Shown: positions 55,619-64,000 of the stretch, piece by piece
Numbering within the stretch: position 1 is the stretch's first letter
How the letters are laid out: each line of letters begins with the position of its first letter
Assembly (NCBI GenBank): GCA_950295325.1
Contig: OX485805.1
Span: 20,385,501-20,449,500 of the forward strand
Origin: Polytrichum commune
Taxonomy: Eukaryota; Streptophyta; Polytrichopsida; Polytrichales; Polytrichaceae
DNA length: 64,000 nt
Direction: 5' to 3'
Notes under the pieces: generated by a model
Databases searched by the model: none
What the model saw: the letters and a program-made list of their open reading frames with translations, nothing else
What the model was told of the DNA's origin: nothing
Position numbers and translations under genes: made by a program

Positions 55619-57110
55619 CTACATACAATGTCGTTTCCATGTTATCTCTCCTACATAGAACATATGTAGTGCCTCATGTTCGGTTGAAACTGTGGAGCAA
55701 TGCCTCGACTGAGGAAGTGGTGATCTACACAGATTTAACCACCCTCTTTCAAGTTGCCTTAGCATACATAATGACACCATATTGGATGTGGTGTTTAACT
55801 TGGGTATCGTGCCTTTGATCTTGGTTAAAAAAACTCGAATCATTGCGTTCAATCCAGATAGTTTGGAGAGTAATATTACGGAGAAGTTGCCAAATTTTAT
55901 TCTTTATAATAAGCTTATTGGGATTCTTTTCACCAAGAAAAAGGTTGATTCCAATGGAAGCTACCATAGTTGCCTATCCTCACTCCATACAAATCATACA
56001 TGATGAAGGTGGCCCACTACCATGCCTTCCTGACCTTAATGTCGTCCTAGAACTTGTGTGTGATGAATTCACTTGTGTTACAAAAGGCAACAATGTTTGA
56101 AGATAGAAGCTAGTGCGATGTGGGCCTTCCTCTTAATGGTTGTGACCACTTTGTGCCATATGGACCACGTGAAGAACAACTAGATTAGAGTGGATTGCAA
56201 GCATGTGACCATTAGAACTTGTAGTTCTTTGGAAGGCAACCTTGCCACTTGTCCACTGCCCGTGTAGTCCCATGAGTATGGTTGATGGTAAAGTCTTTAT
56301 TGAACTTCATGGTATATTGAGAAATCGAAACCCCTCCACCCATCTGCACCAATTCAATTCCCATCTAAGGATGGTCCCATAGGAAAAAAAAAAAAAAAAA
56401 AAAAAGTAAAAAAAATCCCATAATAGCGTAGGTAATTTTCACATCGTGGAAAAACCCATCGTGTCCCTAATGAGATGCTCCCATTCACTAAGGCATCGAA
56501 AATGGGTGCCAAGTGTGAAGCCTTTAACGTGTAGAGGCATGGCCCAAGCATGGAGGCAATTAAGTAGTGATGCATACAAGAAGGTTGCGAAGGAGGCTAG
56601 GCATTGTATAACACAAGTATGGTCCGCCTCTCTTTTGAATTAGAGCCCAATCAATTGTGTAGGGAGTGTGGTGCTTGAGTCGTTATCAAGCAAGTGGGCG
56701 CAATTCATTTCATATGTTGGTCATAAGGATGGTCTAGTCACCAACCTATGCCGGGGCAAGTGTGAGCTTAATTTCACCTCATTACACGCAAGAGGAATAT
56801 TGCGTTTACTAACCCATAGTTCATCCACACATTGGATACCCTTGTGGTAGAGTTCATAGGCCCCATGGTATGGAAAACCATTGCTAATGAGTTCAAACCC
56901 TATGGACCGCCAATTGTTTGAATGGAGCATTTCCATGAGGGTGAGTGGGGGAGTTGGTGTTTGCCTTTCACCATCTCTTCCACTCTTTACTAACGTGCCC
57001 CCAAACTTAGATGCCGGAATAGCCTTGGTGTTGCGTACTAGTAAACAATTGAGACTAGCCCCCCCCCCCCCCCCAACGTCTTCCCCTTTGTGGGTTGAAT
57101 ATGGCTAGCT
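55619..57110 (-). pseudogene. LINE (non-LTR) reverse-transcriptase 3' relic
   Basis: Read on the minus strand, this resembles the part after RT in plant L1-type LINEs. A linker comes first (HKGIQCVDELWVSKRNIPLA, then EVKLSSHLPRHRLV) at 56,721-56,936. Then come GPCLYTLKASHLAPIFDALV and GTRWVFPRCENYLRYYG at 56,354-56,575, and a zf-RVT-like end (IWQLLRNITLQTIWIERNDS, VKHHIQYGVIMYAKATWK) at 55,749-55,967. The frames are broken and the RT core itself is not seen. A run of about 23 A lies at 56,383-56,405. The zf-RVT-like piece is the strongest evidence; the order of all three pieces fits a single element. Confidence 0.6.
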
Positions 57111-57441
57111 AGTACCGAAGACCATTCTTGTTTGCCTTCATTCACAATACTTAAAACAAGTTATTGCCGCACGTTACACGTATCATAGGAAGTTTTCAAT
57201 CATGGATTGTCATTGAGGTGTCCCACAAACAACCTCAATGCAATTTCATATACTATCGTTCCATTAGGTAGATGATAGGGTATGTGGGGCTGGGGATTCG
57301 TGGTGTGTATGTAAACTCGTCACATAGGAAGGTCAAAATGCAATGAATTATTTGTAAAGCCTAAAATTATTATTTAAAGATTTAGGCGATATCAAAGATC
57401 CCAAATTGCTCAAACAAGGTGCAGTAATATCATTGGAATGA
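57111..57441. other. Unassigned DNA
   Basis: A C run of 14 lies just before it, at about 57,061-57,074. Nothing else is recognisable. Confidence 0.3.
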
Positions 57442-57449
57442 ATAGGCCC

Positions 57450-57790
57450 CTCGGGGGGGGGGGGGCACTGTGTTAAAAAGTTAAGGATATAGGTGCGAAC
57501 AACCACTATTTTTATAGGGGGGTATTGCTTTCAATTCTCTTCTTTTTTCACATGCTATCATTATGTAAATTTCTACTTTGGGTTAATAGAAAAATGGCTT
57601 GCATTACTTATAATTCCAAATTACCTATTATTTCATACCCTATAGTACTTTAAAGATGTCCAGTGCCATTTTTGATACCCTATATTACTCTTAAGTCCAT
57701 TTATAATTTTTAGCCCCCATGTTTTTAAAATACCCTATCATTTGTTCGCACGTATATTGCTACTCCAACCAATGACTCCCCCCCCCCCTG
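57450..57790. mobile_element. hAT-like MITE (family H), 341 bp, poly-G ends
   Basis: Exact 8-bp duplications ATAGGCCC lie at 57,442-57,449 and 57,791-57,798. The left end CTCGGGGGGGG and the complemented right end CAGGGGGGGGG each carry a long G run, followed on both sides by GTGCGAACAA. The GGGGGGTATTGC-type start of the interior resembles the 28.7-kb copy. Confidence 0.86.
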
Positions 57791-57798
57791 ATAGGCCC

Positions 57799-59123
57799 TC
57801 AACAACATAGAGAACTTGTTATCACGTGGGTCCTTTCATTCAAGATAGGTGAGGTTACATAGATGCCACAAACCCCAAGCCAAGTGGGTGGGGCACTTCA
57901 AACTCGTGTAGATCATCCATGGCAGGTGTCAAGGTGAAGGAGGTCCATCCGAAATTTGTCCCTTAAGCTAGTGGTTGTCATTGAATCACTCCATTACATT
58001 TCACTGCACTAGGGATGGGTTTAAGAAGCCGTGGAATAAAGCAAGCGTATTGGTTAAAGACAAAATTTTAAACCCAAGCAATGTTATGCTAATGTCCAAG
58101 TCCAAAGTATAAAAACATTGAAATGGTGCTAATACAACAACACTTTGACGGTCTTGACACCACTTTACATGGGTGCACACATATGACTACATAGCCCTGG
58201 ACCAAGGATTCAGGATGCCTTTGATAACTCGCCCATTTAGTATGGTGAAAACATAATGGACTATTTTATAACTTGCAAATGGTCACTTTTAAATGAACAG
58301 GTTCACGAAATCGTAGGAAAACCCAAATTAATTTAGTGGCATCTAGTTAAAATGACTCTACCCTTAGCATGTAGGAGACTTGTTTTTACTAGAGCCCCTT
58401 CATCCATGATGGATCAGTCTACAAACGCCACAAACTGCAAGTGGTGGCCTTGGCCAAAGCATACACCTAGACACATACACATTTTTGTCTAATAACATAA
58501 CATGCTACACTATAAGTTGTTCATTGTTGGGTGAGTCTTGGGTAAAGGGTCACTAATAGCTGCAACTTCCTTACAAAATAATTATAGCCTTGTGTACAAA
58601 AGACTCAAAACTTGTTTGTAATAAGATATGTGGACCTTATGTGTCTTCCTAACCGGACACTCACATGTAAGAAATATAAAGTAAGCAGACATGATTCAAT
58701 TATTTATTTTGATCATAAACATGTTGTAGAATGGTGTGTAGTCAGGTATCGATCCAAGAACAATCGATTCTAGAGTGGTTAACAAACCGTAAACTAGTAG
58801 TCCAATCTCTTTCAAATGATTCTAGAGTGGTTCACAAACCGTAAACAAGTAGTCCAATCTCTTTCAAATACGTGCATTTCTATGTTTGTCAACATCCAAG
58901 ACAATACTAAGAGGGCTTGTAATGGTCTCTCTTTAAACCCAACACATGCCTCCAATATGAAGAATCAAAATGATTCGAGTGTTGAGGGATGGCCTCAACC
59001 CATGATCCTTGGTGCTAATCTCGACTAACCATGGTTTAAGTGCATATGTGCCGCCTTTATCAAGGGCCCAACCTTGCGGTCACTATGTTAGTAGCGGTCA
59101 TGTCATTTATGTATTTTATTAAC
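57799..59123. other. Unassigned DNA
   Basis: Holds one 52-bp duplication (listed separately); otherwise nothing recognisable. Confidence 0.3.
58766..58869 (+). repeat. 52-bp direct tandem duplication
   Basis: GATTCTAGAGTGGTT(A/C)ACAA to CTCTTTCAAAT occurs twice head to tail (58,766-58,817 and 58,818-58,869) with only about two differences, so it is recent. Confidence 0.95.
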
Positions 59124-59487
59124 CACAATAAACAAGACATTTAGTGTCACCAATTCTAATAGTAAACCACGGTGTAGTAGTATCACCAACACTAAATGTT
59201 AGTTCCCAACATTCTTTGTCATTCCTTGTAAACTTTTTGGGTAGACTATAGATTTATAGTGTTACAATTTTTTTGTCACTTACCAAGTGATTTCGCATCC
59301 AATATCAACCATCCATGACAATATTTCATCACCAGTTGCTGACACGAGAAGGTAGGGGTTTGGCCAATGGATGAACTCATCCATCATCCATGACAATATT
59401 TGGTCACTTATTCATAAGAAGTGTTCTCCGAAAAGTTGCCATAGTGACCTTAAACACCATATGACACTCAATATCACATATTTAGTG
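59124..59487. mobile_element. Family A MITE, third copy, 364 bp
   Basis: Closely collinear with 31,636-32,005, including AATGGATGAACTCATCCATC and ACCATATGACACTCAATATCA-type text. The right end TTTAGTG is followed by TA; the left end is eroded (CACAATAAACAAGACATTTA). Confidence 0.72.
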
Positions 59488-60049
59488 TACCCACGCTTAT
59501 TTCTCGAATTGGGTTCATGGGGAAAGGGGGGGGGGGGGCAATGGCACTAGAATATCTTAGGTAGGTATAGTCCAATAATATTCACCAAAATATTTTCCCC
59601 ATGAATATGCACATTATTTCATACTCCCATCCTTAATGAATACACACTTTTATTGCACCACCCCCCACAGGACTATTTAGTGTAGTTAGCATAATGAAAA
59701 CATCATGCGTGCTCATTCAAGGAGAAAGATAACCTTGAAACTTTTGCATCGATCTCACCTTCGATTATGAAACTTGAAGCGAGGATCTTTGTGATTTGTA
59801 ATCGTGAACTGAACTCAAGCAAGAACGAAGGCAGAGCATGTTTAAGAACGCTCTAAAATCTTACGATATAAGTACATATATACTAACTATGAGAATGTTT
59901 ATCACTAATTATAATTATAACTAAGTTTTGCATACACTAATCGAATATGACACGGTTTGGTGCGTTGGAATCCCTTTTGTTTGATAATTAACAAGAAGCA
60001 CTAAGATTTGTATACACTCTGCCCCTTAAGGCGACAGTTTTAGCACCAT
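59488..60049. other. Unassigned DNA with G and C runs
   Basis: A G run of about 13 near 59,527-59,539 and CACCACCCCCCAC near 59,656-59,668 are arranged like the ends of a poly-G element. No target duplication could be matched, so I do not call it. Confidence 0.3.
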
Positions 60050-61658
60050 TCACCTTGACGCTCATAAATGACTGGAGTGACACGACTCCCTAACCCTTGG
60101 CTCCATCCAACTACGAATGGATGGAGTCGTCACACATTCATCCATGGCGATGTCATCCATCCTGGGGTCAAAGTCGTCCTCAGGGGCCCTCCCCTTCCGG
60201 CCTCTCGGTGTTCTCCATTTTGCTGCGAAAGTGCGATGCGCTTTAGAAGAGCTCGCAGATTTCAGCCTCCGCTAACTTGAGTTAAGTGTGCACTGCAGAT
60301 GCACAGTCTCACTCTGTAGGATTCTGTGGCCGTGAGTACCGAGGAGCAGGCACGAAGGGGCAACAGAGAGCCGCTTGTGAGGCTCATCGGTGAAGTGACG
60401 CCATCGCTGCTGCTCAATAGCTGCCTTGTGTGCATCTTGGCCCTTATATATGTTAAGGTTTTAATCCAGGGCGCATCGTCGTGTACGCGTGTAGCCGTGA
60501 AGGAAGGGTGAGTGTTGCAGTAGTTGCTCCGTGGCTTCTTGTGCAATGCGTCTGTCATCTGTCGGGAGGTTTTGAGCTCAGGTAGCAGAGCTGCACTGGT
60601 TTTCTGAAGAGGATTAATGTGTGACGTAGCTCAGTGGGAGTGATATTTTGCTGCACGTTCGAGCGGTTTGCCGGCAGTAAGTTTCTTTTGGGCCAGGAGC
60701 TGAATGCACTCCAGGCAGGCGTCGTTGGAGAGTCAGGAAGAGCTTAGAAGCCGGTACGTGATTCTGCGCGTCAGAGTGTGACCCCCGGATGCAGTTGTGT
60801 CTCGTTCGTGTTCTTAATTTGCAGCTCCATGGCGTTGGAGGGACTTATAATGACACATTTGAGAGTAATGAACAGAGCAGAACGCGGTAAATACATAGTG
60901 GTGTTGGGTCAAGTGTGAGAATATGAGCCCGCGATCGGAGGAGTACTCTTGGTTAGAAGGAAGGCGAGTCAGAGGACGATACATCGTCGTAGAAATTCTG
61001 TTGAAGTCAGGGAACACATAATCATTCTAAGGTTGAGCTCTTTTATTCCACTCGTGTTCATCTCCTTGAGCTATTGTTGCACTGACATTGTTCTTGTTGC
61101 ATATTCGCAGACGTCGAGATTGATTCGAAGGTCGCATTCAGAACCACTTGCACCCTAAACTCAAGGGTTTCCGAAAGTCCTGTTTATGGCGAAGGTCATC
61201 CCGGCTTTGTGACGTAATCTTGAGTTGATTTTAATGTCTTACTGTCTTGCGACAGTCAGCCTGTGAAAATCAGAACTATCAAGATAGATAGGCAGTCCCG
61301 ATTGAATGTGCAGTGGAAGGTTCTTGTACCACGGAAAATGACACACACTTTGTTCCTCACCATCGATCAGTTGCCCGCTTGAACAATTTTGTTGTTGCTC
61401 ATATGCGCACCCTCGGTCTCCAAGCTAATACTGTCCCACAGAGCTCACATGTATAGTAAGTGACCAAGCTACGTCTTCTACAAGCCAGGAGAATTTCCAA
61501 CAACGGTCGTTGTATAGTTTAAAGAGACTTCACTCTTTGAGTATCTGGATACACCAGTTTTCTCTTTCGTGAGAATTTTTGATCCTGCGAGAACCTGCTT
61601 TTGTGATAGCATTCCTGGGACGAAGCCATCCATCAAAATTTCGACGCCTTCCGTAAGC
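60050..61658 (+). promoter_or_regulatory. Probable promoter and long 5' untranslated region of the DUF506 gene
   Basis: At about 60,050 the DNA changes from AT-rich repeat to more even, higher-GC sequence that continues into the gene. No protein family is recognisable here and many short upstream frames exist. In the gene's frame a TAG at 61,515-61,517 precedes the start without an intervening ATG, so coding does not extend further upstream unless an unseen intron joins it. The transcription start was not located. Confidence 0.5.
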
Positions 61659-63626
61659 ATGCCTGGCCTCCGCTATCTGGGGCCGACGCTAACCTCGACG
61701 CATGGAAGCCAGCCCCACTTTCAACAAGATGTTTACATGCCTATCGCCCCGGATTTGAAATGGGACCTTGTAGATCTGAGCCTTGTACAGCTACCAGTTG
61801 TAGACGAAATACCCTTGGTCCCGAAAAAGCACAAGGCATGTTGTCCGCCTCAGCTCCAGTCTGCATGGATGAAAGCCAAGGGGCCGGGCCCGTCTTCTGG
61901 CCTTTCCAAAACCAGAGCTCGCCTTATGAGTTCTTACTTCCCTACTCAGTGCAATGGGAGCATCAATGATACTGAAGACCTGGCGGCTATGGTGCACGAC
62001 TTCATTGAGAGCGGCTCGTCTGAGTTTCTCGACGGCAACGATAACAATGGAGGACCTCCCGGTATCGCCAAGCTTTGCGAAACCTTGCAGGTAGTTTGCA
62101 ACCCGCCGCGTTGGTTGATGAAATTAGGAAACTTTCCTGCTCCGTAGCGTTGGAGCAACAACGCACCATTGTTCTTGACCCATGTCACAGATATCTACAC
62201 GAAATCGTACTTGGATTTATAAACCACTCTGAGAGGTCGAAGTTTCGAGTCGATAATAAGAATCAGGGTTCCTGTCCCTCACAGTACGTAACTTCATGTC
62301 CTTCTTGGAGATCCTCTGTACATAATAATGTAAGTGGGTGGATATAAATTTGTAGAGAATTATCACTTTGTGCTTTGCGCAATGTGGTAAGGGTGTACAT
62401 TTTGAACGTTGCGGGCTACAAACTGAACATGAACAATTCCCTAAACGCTTTGTGCACCTCGACTTGAGCATACGTAGTGCGTTATGAAGGTTACTTAGTT
62501 TGTGTTATCCATGGAGCACGTGCTTTGCCCGTCTTTCTTATAGGTTTCAGGTGGCCTCAAATGAGGTTCACAGTGCGTGCACGATGCCCTGTTTTGTGTC
62601 TTAAGAGACTTGCTGGATGCGGAGATAACCTTCTCGGGATCGCGTGTAATGCAGATCCTGACGTCTTCTTATGGAGGAACAGAGGGGGAACTCCTCCACG
62701 TGGTGCGGAACTTTGTTCTGGCACTCAACGTCGACGTGGACTTGCTGTGCAGCACTGGAGGGAATTTGTGTAAAGAAGCGTGTGCGAAGCATCTTCTAGT
62801 CCACAACTTGCGTGCTACAGGTTATAATGCGGCTGTCTGTAAGTCCAAATGGGAAAGCTCTTCACGCCTTCTCGGAGGTAGTCACTATCCTCCCTTCCAG
62901 TGTGTCTAAAAATCCCAAATGATTTGGTTGTAAAAATGGCGAAAGCATTGCCTGGTTGAGTAGTTCAAATTTGAATGTGTTTCTTTTCACTTCAATTACC
63001 TTCGAAGGCGTGTTATTTATATTAGTGCTTGGGTCGTAGTTTATGCCAATTAAGTGGAGTACACGTTTTTTAACGGCAGCCTAATTTCTCCAGATGAAAT
63101 ACATGCCGAGGGATACGAATACATCGATGTTGAAATCAGGAGTGAGGGCCACGAGCGTTATATAATAGATGTCAACTTTCAAGACCAGTTTGTGCTTGCG
63201 AGAGCAACTCCACACTACCTCACGGCATTGAAGCTGCTCCCCACAGTCTTCGTGGGGACGACAAAGAGACTGGAGCAGATACTTGAAATTATGTCGGAGG
63301 CGGCCAAGCTCTCTCTTGAGCAAAATTCCATGCCGCTTCCCCCATGGCGCACTCTAGCCTTCATGAGCTCCAAGTGGCTTTCTCCTCATGAACGCACAAC
63401 TGATAGCCATCTCTTGTCAAATTCCCTCAAAGACACTTGTAGCCGGAGTCGGAACAACTCAAGTCAATCAATCACACCTGAAACCAAGCAGTGTGGTGGT
63501 GTACAATTTCGACAGACGAATATTGAGTCACTAGTCCACGAAGTGGTGAGAGGCTCGACGCTCAACGCCCTTGGACGGGAAAGACCTGACCGAGCACCGC
63601 GTGTGAAGCGATTCAGCAACCTGTAA
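61659..63626 (+). CDS. DUF506 (PDDEXK-like, PF04720) plant protein, 3 exons
   Basis: The one convincing host gene. Exons are 61,659-62,090, 62,655-62,877 and 63,094-63,626 (stop included), giving 395 residues. Both introns have GT and AG borders, and the joins keep the frame (phase 0, then phase 1). Family features by residue: DLAAMVHDFIES near 107, GIAKLCETLQ before intron 1, HLLVHNLRATGYNAAVCKSK at about 190-208, YEYIDVEI at 226-233, RYIIDVNFQDQFVLARAT from 240, LLPTVFVGTTKRLEQI, and PPWRTLAFMSSKWLSP. The aspartates near 230 and 244 lie in the conserved nuclease-like core, but the family's biochemical role is not established. An Arabidopsis member (RXR3) is reported to bind calmodulin and restrain root-hair growth; that is family knowledge, not shown here. 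The Ser/Asn/Arg-rich tail of about 85 residues after SSKWLSP is not family-conserved as far as I can tell. The start is the first ATG after the in-frame stop at 61,515. Confidence 0.93.
62091..62654 (+). other. Intron 1 of the DUF506 gene (564 bp)
   Basis: It begins CAG|GTAGTTTGC and ends AATGCAG|ATCCTG. Removal joins CETLQ directly to ILTSSYGG in phase 0. The frames open inside it (for example 62,477-62,773) are not coding. Confidence 0.85.
62878..63093 (+). other. Intron 2 of the DUF506 gene (216 bp)
   Basis: It begins GGAG|GTAGTC and ends TTTCTCCAG|ATGAAATAC, preceded by a pyrimidine-rich TAATTTCTC. The join completes a split GAT codon so that RLLG continues into DEIHAEGYEYIDV. Confidence 0.88.
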
Positions 63627-64000
63627 GTCTTTAGATCCAGATCAGGGCTTCCTACAGGACATTCTTGAAGATAGATACAGATTTTACTTGCGGCAACCTC
63701 GTTTTAGACTGGAAGCAATAACACATACTACCAGTTCATCGAGACAGGAGGTTTAATTTCTAGGCCTCACGGTACTGAGCTGAATTGAGACCTCCTTGAA
63801 GGTGTTTTAGAATGCTCCGTGGACATTCTGAGCTACATAGTAATGCCATGTAAAGAAAACATACATATATATATATAATATTGTCGGCACATTTTCTGAG
63901 AGCTGTGCCGACCTTTGTAAACAATCTAAACAGGTGGCATAAGCAGGTCACAGAAACTGAATATGTTATTTTCTGGTGACATGAAGAAATATTTCTGAGC
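63627..64000 (+). other. 3' flank / untranslated region of the DUF506 gene
   Basis: No canonical AATAAA was seen. An AT dinucleotide tract lies near 63,863-63,880. No other gene is recognisable before the window ends. Confidence 0.4.

Noticed and set aside
59516..59670. Further hAT-like poly-G element
   Set aside because: G and C runs are arranged suggestively, but no 8-bp duplication or shared CACGTGCGA core was found.
61569..61658. Upstream extension of the DUF506 reading frame
   Set aside because: The frame is open from 61,518 but has no ATG before 61,659, and the added residues do not look like the family N-terminus.
62477..62773. 98-codon open frame inside the DUF506 gene
   Set aside because: It lies in intron 1 and in the wrong frame across exon 2; the spliced model accounts for the conserved sequence.

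Overview
This window looks like gene-poor, repeat-rich nuclear DNA from a land plant. Supporting signs are GT-AG introns in the one intact gene, Ty1/copia and Ty3/gypsy LTR elements, MITEs with plant-type ends, and a DUF506 (PDDEXK-like) gene of plant type. A Tc1-type transposase relic alongside a DUF506 protein makes a bryophyte or lycophyte more likely to me than a flowering plant, but that is inference. Nothing suggests a prokaryote, organelle or virus.

Layout. Positions 1-5000 hold a decayed Ty3/gypsy pol and its 3' flank. Positions 5004-8778 hold one decayed but complete-outline Ty1/copia element: both LTRs, a primer site, a leader made of a degenerate ~55-bp tandem repeat, gag, and a deleted pol. 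From 8.9 to 60 kb no intact gene is recognisable; this stretch is a mosaic of non-autonomous DNA transposons, dispersed repeats and a few coding relics. The elements that can be delimited by target-site duplications (TSDs) are: a hAT-like family with poly-G ends (13.5, 28.7, 57.5 kb, and 37.9 kb without a TSD); PIF/Harbinger-like elements with TAA/TTA duplications (34.6, 40.5, 54.1 kb); a pogo/Emigrant-like MITE with TA (36.3 kb); TA-flanked MITEs (31.6 and 44.4 kb, with relatives at 9.5 and 59.1 kb); and a three-copy family with 4-bp duplications that I cannot assign to a superfamily (24.2, 48.2, 50.3 kb). There is also a perfect 159-bp-arm palindrome (30.2 kb), a Tc1 transposase pseudogene (43.3 kb), a LINE 3' end on the minus strand (55.6-57.1 kb), two tRNA-derived SINE-like copies (15.1, 52.8 kb) and a ~180-bp tandem array (41.4-42.4 kb).

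At about 60 kb base composition changes to a higher, more even GC content, and the only convincing host gene follows: a three-exon DUF506 gene at 61,659-63,626 (395 codons), preceded by a long probable 5' untranslated/promoter region.

The most notable item is the 4-bp-TSD transposon family. All three copies have exact 4-bp duplications and related ~32-bp inverted ends; they share a decayed reading frame that runs up to one end, and two of them carry plant telomere-type repeats internally. All repeat boundaries not tied to a duplication are approximate because they were aligned by eye.
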